Notes: a model not told the origin generated them from the sequence alone. A stretch of DNA of 64,000 bases from Cheilinus undulatus (GCF_018320785.1 NC_054888.1:20414438-20478437); one strand, 5' to 3'. Positions 13,501 through 25,225 are shown, counted from the first letter of the stretch. Translations and numbers: made by a program.

Positions 13501-14686
13501 ATTCCCATCGTAAAACATTACGGAGTAATGAGAACAAAGCCCAGTTTAAGTTTAAAGCAGGATTTAAAGCAGAAATTTCTCAGGGGCTTTCACCTCTGGT
13601 TTATGTTTCTTCTCTCGGAGAACAAGTCTGCATTGTTCGCTGAAAAATAACTCTTAACCAAGGTCAGCCATCAGGTACAATAACTTATGTAAAGAATAAT
13701 CCCTGAATAAGAGGAGTGACATGCTACGACACTTGGCTAAGTAAACAGAATGACTTAGACTCTCTCCTTTTTATTTTTCAGTGTAATTGTTCAACAGCGT
13801 TCTGCTCCTTCAAGCATGAAGAGCATTGCTGGTGTTTACAGCGAAAAACAAACTCACAGCAAAACAAAGGCGATATAATGAAATATGAGAGACAGGAAAA
13901 GAAAAAGCAAAGAGGCAGTAGTGAGAAAGAGTACAATAATGAATAGAATAAGGTCGGGACAGGCTCAGAGATGGTCGACCCCGGCAGGCATCCATTCATC
14001 CCCGCCCCATTCAGCTTCCACTGTTATTCTTCAGGGTCAGTGGCTGTCGCTGAAAGAAAAATACTGGCAGGCTGGCCAGTCAAGCATGAGCAGTGCTGAC
14101 CTACAATTTGACTGTCATCATTACCTAATGCTGCGAACGCAGGATGGAGGGGGAGGCACGGAGAGAGACTATTCTCAGCTCGGGTACATGCACGGCTCTG
14201 TAGTTTGAATTCAGAGACTGTACTCTCATGTGAACTGTGCTTAAAGAGAGAAGACTAACTAAAGAGTACAAATACAGTGGCAAAACTTAGACACTGAAAC
14301 ACTACAAGTGTGTTTCATTCATGGCAGCTGCTGGGTGAATTCTGAATGAGAGCTGTAGTATTTTTAACTTGTACCACTCTGTGACAATATGGATGACTGA
14401 AATAAAGAAGATCTGATCATTTTAAAATACATGCTATCAGAAAGTATTGAAGTTTCGAAATTTATAACAACCTTCAGCCATGACTTAGCGACTCATTAAA
14501 CTAACATTTTCCCTTTTTGTTTCCCAGTTGGAGAATGGTTGCTTTCTCAGTACCACCAATGCAGCGTACATCCGGACGTGTCTGATGCCCAATGGGAATG
14601 CCGTTGTCTCTGGAGACATCCCGGTCTCCTGCCCAGAAGGACTCCCAGCCCTGCAGGACCCTCAGAAATCTGGATTTTTCCTCTGA
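1456..14686 (+). CDS. ahr: Aryl hydrocarbon receptor (AHR), 3' two-thirds of the gene, 6 coding exons
   Basis: Ligand-activated bHLH-PAS transcription factor; in the family it sits in the cytosol with HSP90, binds dioxin-like and indole ligands through PAS-B, then pairs with ARNT in the nucleus on xenobiotic response elements (known of the family). Exons read as 1456-1592, 3289-3494, 3588-3697, 8343-8484, 8838-10275 and 14528-14686. All junctions have GT/AG and the phases agree, giving 730 residues in the window. Exons 1-4 of this set match vertebrate AHR closely through the end of PAS-B, with landmarks such as [24 protein letters not shown] and [13 protein letters not shown]. The fifth is the transactivation exon and the sixth the C-terminus. 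The bHLH and PAS-A exons must lie upstream, because the first exon here begins inside a codon. Which fish paralogue this is (AHR1 or AHR2 class) is not settled; the Q-rich tail would fit AHR1, while the mfsd6 neighbourhood may fit AHR2. Family identity is secure. Confidence 0.96.
1593..3288 (+). other. ahr: ahr intron, no other feature seen
   Basis: Intron between the linker exon and the first PAS-B exon. Short open frames around 2.0-3.2 kb on both strands have no family resemblance and no splice support. Confidence 0.6.
3289..3494 (+). CDS. ahr: ahr exon: PAS-B, first part
   Basis: 206 bp, phase 0 to 2. The acceptor is a good pyrimidine tract ending ctctcacag; the donor gtacat is weak but the frame into the next exon (AA|G) demands it. 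It encodes PAS-B strands with [19 protein letters not shown] and [17 protein letters not shown], the ligand-pocket region of AHR. Confidence 0.95.
3588..3697 (+). CDS. ahr: ahr exon: PAS-B, middle part
   Basis: 110 bp, acceptor gaattttcag, donor gtaagt. It encodes [20 protein letters not shown] and [16 protein letters not shown], nearly invariant in vertebrate AHR PAS-B. It ends with the first base of the Met codon that follows HIR. Confidence 0.96.
4430..5276. mobile_element. Non-autonomous hAT-type element with perfect 8-bp target duplication
   Basis: The 847-bp element is bounded by the direct repeat ATCAAAAT at 4422-4429 and 5277-5284. Its ends are TAGGGGGGG on the left and CCCCATCCCTA on the right, a short imperfect inverted repeat. 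Inside are three GGGTTA units near 4462-4480 and several TATCGATA-like palindromic stretches. No transposase frame is present. It lies in the 4.6-kb ahr intron. Confidence 0.7.
5277..8342 (+). other. ahr: ahr intron remainder, no gene seen
   Basis: Intronic sequence after the hAT-type element. It holds imperfect CA/ATAC-rich simple sequence around 5865-5970 and scattered short open frames without family resemblance. Confidence 0.5.
8343..8484 (+). CDS. ahr: ahr exon: end of PAS-B
   Basis: 142 bp, acceptor gtgattccag, donor gtaagt. It encodes [20 protein letters not shown], then [20 protein letters not shown] and ATQRPL, the PAS-B C-terminal strand and PAC-like segment. It is separated from the previous exon by a 4.6-kb intron holding a hAT-type element. 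Confidence 0.96.
8838..10275 (+). CDS. ahr: ahr large exon: acidic and Q-rich transactivation domain
   Basis: 1438 bp, acceptor gttttccccacag, donor gtaagag, ending in phase 0 at ...SAHSK. It opens with [19 protein letters not shown], the conserved post-PAS-B segment. It continues through a Lys/Ser-rich stretch and the conserved acidic activation block ([17 protein letters not shown], then [17 protein letters not shown]). It ends in Gln-rich segments near 9.8 kb and 10.1 kb and the [20 protein letters not shown] region. If the donor were ignored the frame would run to a stop at 10315-10317, giving a slightly longer read-through tail; the strong donor makes splicing more likely. The long open frame on the opposite strand here is a composition shadow. 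Confidence 0.95.
10989..11027 (+). CDS. Possible alternative terminal exon of ahr
   Basis: Downstream of an acceptor-like tract (ctcaccactgtttggtctag), thirteen codons including the stop read [12 protein letters not shown] in phase 0, the phase in which the large ahr exon ends. It would replace the 52-residue canonical tail with a short acidic one. A chance in-frame stop after a cryptic acceptor is a real alternative. Confidence 0.25.
   Translation, partial: ESDLGSEPTDEA
12005..12735. repeat. Pyrimidine-rich degenerate minisatellite (TTTTGCCACTTTTAACCC-like units)
   Basis: About 730 bp made of imperfect units close to CCACTTTTAACCCATTTTTG, almost free of G on the + strand. It lies in the last ahr intron. 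The open frames seen here (for example near 12.3-12.66 kb) follow from the repeat composition. The reverse complement of the same unit forms the block at 35365-35735. Confidence 0.75.
14528..14686 (+). CDS. ahr: ahr terminal coding exon
   Basis: 159 bp including the TGA. The acceptor is a long T-rich tract ending gtttcccag, and phase 0 matches the large exon. It encodes 52 residues beginning [16 protein letters not shown] and ending [14 protein letters not shown]. The final SGFFL parallels the SGFL end of mammalian AHR, which is why I take this as the canonical C-terminus although it lies 4.25 kb downstream. Confidence 0.85.
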   Translation: MENGCFLSTTNAAYIRTCLMPNGNAVVSGDIPVSCPEGLPALQDPQKSGFFL

Positions 14687-15460
14687 AAGAACTACAGCTA
14701 TGTTAGAAGGAAGGTTGAGAAGAGATGAGAAGGTACAGGTGGAAAAAAGCAAGAACATTTTTCTCTCTGTAAACCAAGATGTCTTTATTCTGGATATTAG
14801 AGGGGGAAAATTCATATTTCCAGAATTGACTGTGCATCTATTGTCTCAAACCTCTGTCGGACTTCACGCTCATACTCTCGTTCAGATCCAACGAGGCATG
14901 ACAAGAAAAGTCAAAGCAGAAGAGAGAAAAAGCGTTGTTAATGTCACACCAAGTATTATGAAATTGCTAGTTGTGCGCACACTGAACTTTGACAGTCAGG
15001 CGTTTACAGTTTGTTGACTGATTCAATTTCAGCTTCCGAGCCAAAACGCATCACATCCTGATCTGTATATACACTGTTTAAGAGAAGAGAAGAAGAGACA
15101 CTGTGACACTCAGCAAAGCTGGCTCCTGCACACCAAAGCTCTCTTTTCTCTGCATAATCCAGTTCTGACTCTATAATAGACATTACTTTGTTTCAAGACT
15201 TGGTCCGCAGCAGATCCTCAGGACTGGGCTATTCAGATTAATCCTACTCATTCCTGCTGAAGAACCATTTACCAAGCATACCCTCCATTTAAGAGTTGTA
15301 GTCTTTAACCAGCAGCCTTTGCATGAGGCTGTTGTTAATGTCATTCTAGTCTGAGAAGATTTAGTTTAAGCTGTTGCATGTAGGAAGGATTCTGTTATAG
15401 AAAGAGTTACTTTAAATCTAACTATGCATGAGTAAAATAAAGTAGAATACATTTAGATTA
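14687..15460 (+). other. ahr: Probable ahr 3' UTR
   Basis: Sequence from the ahr stop codon to a consensus AATAAA at 15436-15441; a second AATAAA lies at 15786-15791. The end point is inferred from these signals only. Confidence 0.45.
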
Positions 15461-16257
15461 TTTAACTATTTAAATATGTTATTTAATAATATAAAGATGC
15501 TAAAATAGAAGATAAAATTATGTTTGGCATATCAGCATTTCAGTCAGGCAACTCACATTTGTGATTGTTCAAGCATTTATTATGGCAGCATAGCATTTGT
15601 TTGGCGTCAGGCTCTGACCTCATCTCATTACTCCTTGCAGATTTATTTACAAGCAGAATTGAGGAGTGATGAGATAACAGCTTGACCCCCCCTTGGAGCC
15701 TATGGAATGGATACAGGCAATCCATCGGGGTACTTGCTCAAATGATGCCAGCCCCGTGCCTCTCTGGGGGAAAACATTCCATAAAAATAAAAAAATCAGT
15801 CAATGGGAGAGAGTTAAAAAGAATTATGGATGTACATTCATGTGTTCATGCTTCCTCATGTGAGAATAACAAAGCATGCTTTAAATACAGTTTTTTTTTA
15901 ATTGTTTAAGACACAAAACACAACAAATTGACTTTTAAATGCATTGTTACTTCTGTTTTCTAACTTATCGCCATTCAAAGTGCAGGTTTGTTTTCCCTAA
16001 AATGGGAGCGGGGCCACATTGGAAAGCAGGAAGTGATGTTGCAATGCTCTCATCCATAAGTGGTTGCTGGAGAGGAGGTGGGTTGAAAACGAGGGCACAG
16101 GCAATAGCAGAGGAAGGGACTGAAAATCTTGCAGCTTAAACTAGACCACCGAATTAAGAGGAGGAGAGTCATGTGATTTGATGACAATGCATGTTAGGTT
16201 TGAATCAGCAGGCTTTAGATTGACTGCCCGAACTAGCTCACAGGCGTGGCTCTATTT

Positions 16258-16850
16258 TAGGGCTGTCACGATATCAGATTTTCACTTCACGACTATCGTG
16301 GGCAAAAAATGTCACGATAACGATATTATCACGATATCAGTAAAAATTTAGATAATAATGGGGCAATCAATCAAATTTTTCTTTACCTTTTTTTATGTTT
16401 TGTTCTCTCTTTTGGCAGATGAATTACATTCAAAATACCGGTCTAAGGAAGTACTGAGACAATATGAAAATAGTAACTGTACAACTGCATATAAAAAGTG
16501 CAGTTACACTTGATAGCTAGTTAAAAGGTAACCAGATGAACTGATAAACAGAAAATCCGCAAGGTGCAACAGCTGCTATAACTACAATATTAACTGAAAC
16601 AAAATCATTTGTAGATAGCAGGGGACACAGCATTTGTGTGCAACTGAAGACTGACAACTAATAGCTTTGGAATAATCCAATGTCTACTGAACAATCCCTG
16701 GCATATTTTTCTTTTCTGTTTCCAAACTGTGTTCAAGTGGCACTGGATCATTTACACGATATTATCATATGCACATTTTTAACACAATATTGAAATGTAA
16801 TTTTTTGATATCACGATTATCGTCAGTACCGGTATATCGCGACAGCCCTA
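16258..16850. mobile_element. hAT-type MITE with perfect 8-bp target duplication
   Basis: 593 bp bounded by CTCTATTT at 16250-16257 and 16851-16858. Terminal inverted repeats start TAGGGCTGTCACGATAT on the left and, read from the right, TAGGGCTGTCGCGATAT. Sub-terminal ATCACGATAT motifs recur at both ends. There is no transposase, so it depended on an autonomous hAT element. Confidence 0.88.
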
Positions 16851-19627
16851 CTCTATTTAAACACGTGTAAGGGTGCTCTTGAATGTTTTTAGATTTTGCT
16901 CTTAGCTAAGAACAAATCTTAGACTAAAAGCTTTGGTGAAAAGCTCCATAAATATGAGTAAGAGGGTTTAGAGAATAAGTTTGTTCCTAAAATCCTGCCC
17001 AAACTTCAGGAGAAGTATGCAACAGAAGTAAAGATCAGCAAGAAAATCAGCGTGATTAATCTGATTGTCGAATCCTTAAAACCTGCTAGCAACGCGGTTG
17101 TCCTGTTCTTCTTCCCTTCTGGCACTTACATAGACATGGAGAAGGAAAGAAGAAAATGATAAGGCACCAGGCTCACTGCTGTCAAGCCTCGTCAACACAA
17201 GCACAACTCTTAGCTTCTCCACATTCCAATAAAAAAATGCCAAATATTATTTTTTCTTTACAAGGGGAAAGTAAAATAAGCAGGGAAGATAATTAGATAT
17301 TCAATGGATGTGGTGTGGACAGCAATGCTGCAGATGCTAGCACTGGTATATAGTTAAGACACAGTGCGAGAACTGCTGGTGAATAAGGCTCAAAGTTCTT
17401 TAAAGCAACATGCTGTAGCCTGAAAAAAAGCTCACCCTTCAGCTAACAACCCAACACAAACGTGTGTTAGGTGTTGCACAAATCAGGATCAAGTTAAGCT
17501 CTACTGTCACAACAAAGCCTCATGTCTGCAACATGATTTCCGTAGCATTTTTACTCCTTTTTCTAAATAAACAGCTTCTTGACAAGTAGGGATATCCTAC
17601 CTTTAAATGTGATGGTATGCTTTGAAAATGGTCTGCGGATTATTAAAAGAAAAGATTCGCAGTTAAGTGGAGATTTTAACATTTGTTGTGTGTAACAAAC
17701 ACACAAACTTGGACTTCCAACCAAGAACAAGCTGCTTTCATCGGTGTACGAACCGCTCATCATGGCTGCTCATTTTCCCTTTTTGCATTTATTCATGCGT
17801 GGAGTGTGAAGTGGAGAGGGGATGCTTCTACAAACAGCCACGAGATTCAGATGGAACAAACCAACAAATTATTTAAACCTCAATGTTCGTTTGTCACTTA
17901 GAAGTAGAGACCTGTAGGGTTTGTAGATGTTTGTCCCGGTGCTTTACATGTCAACAAACAGCATTTCATATTTCTTAATACTGTTCAGATGAGATTTCAA
18001 ACCAGAAAGGAAGAGCAGAAGTTTTTATTTATTGCTGCTGCCACAGAAGCAGCGTCACCTTGTTGATCCTAATGCTGCATTTTTAGCCTGTTTGAGGTTT
18101 ACATGATGTTGTGCACTTACATGTTTCTACAGACAGAATCAGAACAGATCTGATTTGTATGTCAGTGGCACTTAAATCAAACAAAACAAAGCATTTTTGT
18201 TTCCTGACTGGAGACAGTGTGAAAATGTCCCGTTAATGCCTTGTCTCGTCAGCCGGTCGAGACTCTCGCTCACTTTCCTGCAGTCGTGTCGTTCGGGAAA
18301 CACTGAGTGCACTTACATGCACACAGTCATCCATTAAGGACCTAATTGTAAATAATAGATTACGTCTGGGGGCCGAAGAGGAAGTGCATGTAGGTATTTC
18401 TCAAGTTCTGTTTCCTGTGATCACTGATTCCATGATTGAGAGAGTATGAAGAGAGGATTTGTTTTACCGTTATATCTGGTCGTTACCTTACGTTGAGACT
18501 AAAACCAAACCATAAACAGACACAAAAATAACAAACATGTCCTGAGTTGTCATATTTCCCTCACAGAACTGTGAAGATACAAGGCATTTCTGTTAAAGCC
18601 GCAACGTGTAGGCTTTAGGAAAAAAACACGATTTTAGTATCAAACTTCAAAACTGTATGTCTGTCTTTGAGACAGTTTTGTTTCTTTGTTTTTTTCAGTT
18701 TGAATGTTTAACAGTCAAACTCACCCGACTTCCTCTTAGCTTTTAAAGGCTTACAGCTAACAGCTAAACAAAAACCTGGTGTCTCTTGAAGATGGTACAG
18801 GAAGTCATAGGATGAACTTATGAAAGTGGATGCTGCGTTCATGTCATGTCAGGTTAGTGCTGGCTGCACACCAGACAGTTTTCAAATCTTAACTCCAGAC
18901 ATGAGGACAGTTTCAACTCATTATTATGAGACCACAATTTCACTGTGGAGATCCCGCTCACACAAGATCTCTCAGGATCAGCCCCATTGTGCTGTGTCTT
19001 CTAAAAGACAGTCTGTTGTTGCTTCAATTCCACAAGCTCGTCCTCTTTTATAGTACTCCACTTGGCCTAAGACACAGGTGCGTATATTTTCACTGCCAAG
19101 TTTATGTCCTGTATGAGAACCCAACATTTGGTTTGTAATGTTTCCTGGTCTGTGGTGTCCTGGTATCTGAGCATGCAGACCCAAGTCAGATTCTTTCAGT
19201 CCTTTGTCCTTCCCATCTTACTATACTCCACACTGAAAACAGTGGAGAATGACTTGTACAGATTTTCACTTACAATGAGCCTCAAATCCAGCCACGATCC
19301 TTGTTGGGGGGTTGACAAATCAGGCCCAAAATCTGGCTGAGAATCATCTGCTGTGCAGCCAGCTTAACTTTGAATTAAAGATATGCTTCTGAATATCCTT
19401 ACTGAGTAAATTGTGATAAATGCTGATGATTTTGTAGAATCTAATGCAAAGCTGTAAGTGAAGCTAGTTTAAACTCAAGCATCTAAAGCACAAAATGACC
19501 CTTAAAAGTCTCTGCGCACTGATGTACAGGACTCACACAATACCACAGGTTTGATTTTGTTGGAATATTAGTAAAATTCTATTCGATTTTATAACTTTCT
19601 TAGTACAGCGGCAACAAAATTAGTAGT

Positions 19628-19835
19628 CCTGGGTGCCACTGTAGCCCAGATAGTGGAGCAGGTGCCCATAAACAGAGACTGCAGCCCTTGACACACTAGT
19701 CACAGGTTCAAAATACTGATCCTGGTGCTGCTTGGTGCTCGTCTTTCCCACACAAACTCTCCCTATATTTGCTGCCGCCTCTAGGTGTCCTGGCTAATAA
19801 AGGAAAAAGCCCATTCCCCCAACCTGTCTAATGCA
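19628..19835 (+). repeat. tRNA-derived SINE, degraded
   Basis: Begins with a tRNA-like A-box/B-box arrangement (TAGTGGAGCAGG, later CAGGTTCAAAAT as a decayed B box) and ends near AATAAAGGAAAAAGCCC. This is the layout of a common fish SINE (GTGG-CAGTGGT head, TTTCC body, AATAAAG-GCCC tail). Related decayed copies are at 26349 and 45712. Confidence 0.6.
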
Positions 19836-21034
19836 ATCAAAGTTTATTTTGTCACCCTCACTTTTTGATACGTCAATCATTGAAATAACAAAGATCACCT
19901 AATAAACAACCTACATACTTTGATTTTTGATATCTGAGATGTTTTTACAGCATCCATCTGGTCTGTTTACCTTTAAACTTTTAGATTATTTCTGTTTGAT
20001 AGAAATTGTGGATGTAAAATAACAAACAAGCTCAATTCTGTCATGACATGACCGCGGTATTCCTCATTTTTAAAAGGTAAAAGTATGAATAAAAGATGGA
20101 CAATGGACTGGACAGCATTTAGCATTTAGCACCTACTCAAAAACCAAACGAGAAACGTGAACACACTCCCCGTGTGTCTGCAGTTGCTCCACTGTTGAAT
20201 GTCCTATAAAGGAACCTGAAGCTTTTATTTCACTACAAAAAGGTGCTTAAAGGTGATCTCTCAACCCTGGTAACAAAACGCATTTACAGATTTGCCTCTT
20301 TGTTTGATTTCCTTGCTTTTTGTAAAACGACTTTTCTTATAAAAAGGATTGTTGGATCAAACGCTGTATAAAAGAAAAAAAATGACAATCATTTTACAAA
20401 GCGCTTTAAAAACATAACAAAAAATGGTTGTGTGTGTGTAAATGTTTTTTTAATTGTGTCGTTGCAAGCACTACTTTAAAATCACCGCTCTTATGAACTC
20501 TTTCTCCAGCACTGAAAGTAGTCTTGTAGAAAAAAAAAGCATTTTATGACTCCATGTTGTGTGAAAATTGTTCCCAAGAGTTGTGTTTTATGTTCGTCAT
20601 GTTTAAAGACACTTTAGCTCAAAACAAAACAGTGCCATAACAAGAAGACGGGCCGCTCCATGTTTATTATGTGCAGAAACACTTTGACATTTCCTCATAT
20701 TTTAGTATCTCCAAATCCACTCCGTTCACAACATTTAAAAGTAACTGTTTTATACTTTCATTGCAGCCATGTTGTCAAAGTCGCTGTCTTAACCAAACTT
20801 TCCATAAGCTGTTTTGTTGTGATTAATTTTTTAAAGCACACAGATTTTATTTTGCTACTTTTATCACTGAAGGTTGTAGCTGTATGAAAACAGACATTTT
20901 TTAAAATGCAGTTTGTCTTTGGGCAGCGTGTTTCAATGTGCTCTTGGATCCTGGAAATAAAGGAACTCTGTGCAATCACACTGAATCGCCTCCTCTGTCT
21001 TTGACTGCAGCGCTAACGTCTTCTGTCTTTCCAG

Positions 21035-21165
21035 AGCCTGACACCCTCGTGTTCAACACCTCAACCACCATCTGACCTGCTCACACGCTCTCCCGGCTCT
21101 CCCCGTTCCCTCAGTCAGCGTAGAGTAGAAAGCCAGAGAAAGAAGCTTCACTACAGGAAGGTTAG
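21035..21165 (+). CDS. Unassigned splice-flanked open exon
   Basis: 131 bp between a strong acceptor (cttctgtctttccag) and a strong donor (gtaagaaat). One frame is fully open, phase 0 to 2, encoding a Ser/Pro-rich then basic peptide: SLTPSCSTPQPPSDLLTRSP, then a segment ending ESQRKKLHYRKV. The exon is GC-richer than its flanks. The donor phase is compatible with the acceptor at 25450, which would add a short tail and a stop. The start phase also fits the end of the large ahr exon, so an alternative ahr 3' end is conceivable, as is a separate gene. I do not recognise the peptide. Confidence 0.4.
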
Positions 21166-21852
21166 GTAAGAAATTCACCAGGGCTCAGACTTAAAACATG
21201 TAAGAGCATGCAATGCATCAACACAAAGAAGCCTCACCTCAGTTATTGACTGAGTAAAATCAGTAGACCAGTTTGGAGGAGACGTCTCTGCTGTGTTCAC
21301 TTTGTGGTGGAGAGAAACAAAGAGAAGCAGACCAGATCCCTGAAAATGTTCTTGATTTTGCCGTAGGATGTCAGAAAACGAGTGCAAATAGGAAAAAGGC
21401 CATGAAGTACAGCCTTGGCTCTTTTAAGCACAATGCATGGTTATGATTGTACGTGGTGGCAGCAGTTCTTATAGCCAAGGGATTTACCTTGTTCTACCAT
21501 ACATTATATTATTAGTGAAATAATTCACAATTTTAATATTAATCAAGGCATTCAAGATTGGTTCTCTGTCAGTGTGTAGCTCTTTGACTTCTTTATTACA
21601 GCCCACATCTAGTATTGATAAGAGCAGTCCACTTCCCAACCTTTAGAGTGACTGCGCCCCCGTTTATGGTAATAATAATCCCGCAAACTGAAGGTGGTTG
21701 ATTAGAAAACAGTGATAGCGACACAATTAAAAACTTTTGTGTGTGTTCTGTGCTTCATAAACAATAGAGACTATTATTAATGATATATTTTCATTCACAA
21801 ATGACAGAGGAATGTGAAAGAAAAGCTGTGTCTTTGGGCTGAATCATGAGAG

Positions 21853-22321
21853 CAGTGTTAATTTCGTCGACTAGAACTATGACTAAAAATGTTCATCAAC
21901 AACCTTTTTCCCATAAAAAAACTAGACTAGATGATGACTAAAACTAGACTTAAATGTAATGTAGTTTTCGTCGCACATTCAAAGTCTTTGATATTTCTCC
22001 ACTGTGGGTAAATCTGTCAAAAAACACAATGCATCTATAGCTATTCTGCCTCTCAGCTGTAGAAAGCAGGGACCCCAGCTTAAAACAAACTACCATGCTT
22101 TGGTACCAGATTCAGGCAAGAAAATAAATGCTTGGGCTAAAAGTAAAGACTTAAATTTGATGAATTTTTATGGACTAAAACTAGAAGAAAATGCTATTGA
22201 GTTTTCATTGACTAAAACTCGACTAAAACTAAAAAGGGTAGAAATGACTAAAATGTGACTAAAATTAAAAGACATTTCATCGAAAATCTTAATCTAAAAA
22301 TAGCTGCCAAGATTAACACTG
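21853..22321. mobile_element. hAT-type MITE with perfect 8-bp target duplication
   Basis: 469 bp flanked by CATGAGAG at 21845-21852 and 22322-22329. Ends are CAGTGTTAATTTCGTCGACT on the left and AGATTAACACTG on the right. The interior is built of ACTAAAACTAGA-like short repeats. A partial second copy of that interior lies at about 24225-24360. Confidence 0.88.
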
Positions 22322-23204
22322 CATGAGAGAACAGAGATTTGTACACCTTGAGTTATTCTTTAGTATAGTCACTGGGTTTCTCCACCATGTAGATGAAAAT
22401 ATTTGTCCACTGCAACTTTGTCGGTTTAGCTGAATGGTTGGCTTGCTGTTGTAACAGTGAATACAGCTCAGAAAACCACAGATGTTAGCGTGTCACTGTA
22501 AAATAACTTGTCTTCTGCTTACCATCTATTCAAATCATTGGCGAGGCATCCACATGATCCAGAACTTTCTGGTGGGAACCAGCCACAAGCTGACTTTCCG
22601 CCACCAGTTAGACTCTTTCCACAGAACACTTCACAACTTTCTAATTGAAATCTTCGTATTTGGCAAGTTTTGATAGTCAAGAGGTCTTATCAGACTAAAA
22701 TGACTCTATATACTAAGGGAGTTGACTGCTTACTTTGAAGGTAGCTCTTTATGTTATTCATTAGACCTCAAGGTCGACATTACAGAGATGATTGGGAAGA
22801 AAGTAAGTAAAAGCCATCATGTATTTTTGAGAAACTTAGCCTTGCAGATTCAGATTGCTCAGAGCAGCTGCTGCCATCATGACAGTTTAAATTAATCAAT
22901 AGCAATAAATAAAATAAACTGCTCCTTATTTCCTAAACTCAGAAAAATTGCAACCTAACATTAAAGAAAGACATGGTGGAAATCATCAGAATATCACAGC
23001 ATCAATGGATGTCAACTGACAGCGAGGCTAAAGATCAATAAAAAACCACATTTTTAGAAGTTGAAGTTGATGTGTCAGAAGAATAAACTATCAGGTTCAA
23101 TCCTGAGCAGCATCATGGGACCTGAGAGGTTCAAGATACTGAAGTGACGCACGCCACCAGCAACCTGAGGATGCTTTTAGCCGTTGTCACTGAACCGTCC
23201 ATCA

Positions 23205-23227
23205 ACACACACACACACACACACACA
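23205..23227. repeat. (AC)n microsatellite
   Basis: Eleven and a half uninterrupted AC units. Confidence 0.9.
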
Positions 23228-24224
23228 GACTCCACACCTCCGTTCTTACGCTTTTTGCACCAGCAGATGTGTGAAATCACGCCCAACTGAAAGCAAACAA
23301 ACACACACTGATACCCGAGGCGATGGGGCGGAGACTGAAACGACTGCTACAGAGCAATGACGGGACAGAGCTGAAAACCACTCCTTTAAAACCTCTCTTA
23401 GAAGATGGCTCTTAAACCGGAGATTTAGTTGATTTAGAAGACTGGGTGAGGGGATTTTTTAGTGCAGTAAAAAATGTTGCCACGTCCAGTCTGAAGGGAC
23501 TGACTGTGGAGAAAATCAAACGTCCCTCATCAGACCACCCTAACCCTAACCAAAGTAAGGATTATGCCACAGCTGCCCTAAATTAACAGCATTGATAATT
23601 ACCAAAATCATTTTTCTGCAATGGTTAATACACCAATATGTAGAAGCTCTTTAACCCAAATGATATTTTTAATGCTAAAATATAATTATTATTGTTATCC
23701 ATGAATTTTCAAATTTACAGATTTACAAAGAAACTGAAAAAAATAGTAAAGCACATTAATATTTCTTGATTAATATGTCAAATTATAGTTACTTGCATTT
23801 CTGAACAGAAAAACTAGTTTTAGTGGTTGAATGTTATGCTTGATTAATTTCTGACTTCTCAAAGAAGCCCAGTGAGCCAGCACAAATTTGGGTGATTTCA
23901 GTTTGAAATCCCTCATTCCTGTTCAAAATGATAAAATGTGGAGAGCTCGCTGAAAATGAAAGAGTCCACATTAGCACTTCATGATGCTGGATGGTCTTTG
24001 AGACAAAGTGTTAAGCACTGTATATTTTATAAATGTAAATTTTTCAATGATTGCCACAATACCAGAATGATAAACTTTTATTTTTTTCCATACCTAAACA
24101 TGTTTGATGCCACAGCAGCAAAAGTAGAAGTCCTGGACACCAATTATTGGACTGCACTTTAACTCTTACACCCTGTTAAGTTGTGTGAAAAAACCTCAGC
24201 AACATTTCCTTATGCTGAGGTTGT

Positions 24225-24360
24225 CAAAGTGTTCTTTCGTCTTAAAGACTAAAATGTGACTAAAACTAGACGAAAATGCCTTTGAGTTTTCATCGACTAA
24301 AACTAGACTAAAACTTAAAAGAGCAGAAATGACTAAAATGTGATTAAAGCTAACTAAAAC
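24225..24360. repeat. Fragment of the CAGTGTTAAT hAT MITE interior
   Basis: Repeats of GACTAAAACTAGAC and a TTGAGTTTTCATCGACTAAA stretch nearly identical to positions about 22195-22260, without the terminal repeats. Confidence 0.65.
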
Positions 24361-24712
24361 ATGTGAAAAAAACATGTGTTTCAAAGTGATCAAATCTTCA
24401 TTATTTTAATGCTCTGTGGTATCAAAGAGGACAGAAACTTTATGACGATCAGGCGTGTTTTTACCGAAAGAGAGGGAGCATTCTCGCTCCTCCTAAAGTG
24501 TTGCCAATGTATTTGTGCAATTTAGACAGTTTTTAGGAGTTTCCCTACAGATTTTGATAATAAAATAAATAAATTGACCAATATTGGGTGTTTACAACTT
24601 GAGTTTTTGTTGCTGTGGTAAAAAACAGGTATCAATATGATTGGATTTCCACTAATAGTATAAATGCTTCTTAAATAGAATAAATGAAATATATTAAACA
24701 ATTCTTATAGAT

Positions 24713-25225
24713 CAGTGGTTCCCAACCTTTTTTCCTTAGCCCCCCTGCTCATATCTAAGGAAAGCAAAGGACCCACCTGGAAATATTTAACATCAATTTT
24801 AATTGTTTTCATTGACAGCATCCCAGCGTAATCGCCCTTTATACACCTTTTCTTGATAATTGAGTTATGTATATATTATCCATCTTTACAGTGGTGAATT
24901 AGGGCCACTCTAAAAACAAATAATACTTTAAATAATAACAGCAATAATAAAATTCTTCTTAATTTTGGAAAACCACATTTTTTCTTGTAATTTTCCAAGT
25001 TTTCAAACTCTGAACCGAGAATAAGTTCTTATAAATGTATGAATTTTTAATCCTAAAAAAATTGTATTTCTTCTGCGTATTGTGTTTGTTTATATTGTGT
25101 TTTTATCATGATTTAAAACATATGTGCATCTAATTTTGACAACCTCATAGCAGACAGGGCCCTGCGCCCCCACTGAGATCTTTGCCCCCCCCAGGGGTGC
25201 CCGGACCCCAGATTGGGAACCAGTG
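24713..25225. mobile_element. hAT-type (Charlie-like ends) non-autonomous element
   Basis: 513 bp with inverted ends CAGTGGTTCCCAACCTTTT and ATTGGGAACCAGTG, preceded and followed by 8-bp sequences TTATAGAT and TTAGAGAT that differ at one base. The GC-rich sub-terminal stretches (GCCCCCCTG and GCCCCCCCCAGGGG) are usual for this family. No coding capacity. Confidence 0.83.

Larger units (their letters stand above)
10276..14527 (+). other. ahr: Last ahr intron
   Basis: A 4.25-kb intron containing the possible alternative exon at 10989 and the minisatellite at 12.0-12.7 kb. The sequence around 11.8-13.1 kb may be a larger transposon carrying that minisatellite (GGGCC-containing flanks on both sides), but I found no target duplication. 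Confidence 0.6.
15461..21034. other. Intergenic stretch between ahr and the unassigned exon
   Basis: Holds the hAT MITE at 16.26 kb and the SINE at 19.63 kb. Otherwise AT-rich sequence with no exon-like segment that I could support. The short open frames around 17.6-19.3 kb have no recognisable content. Confidence 0.5.
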
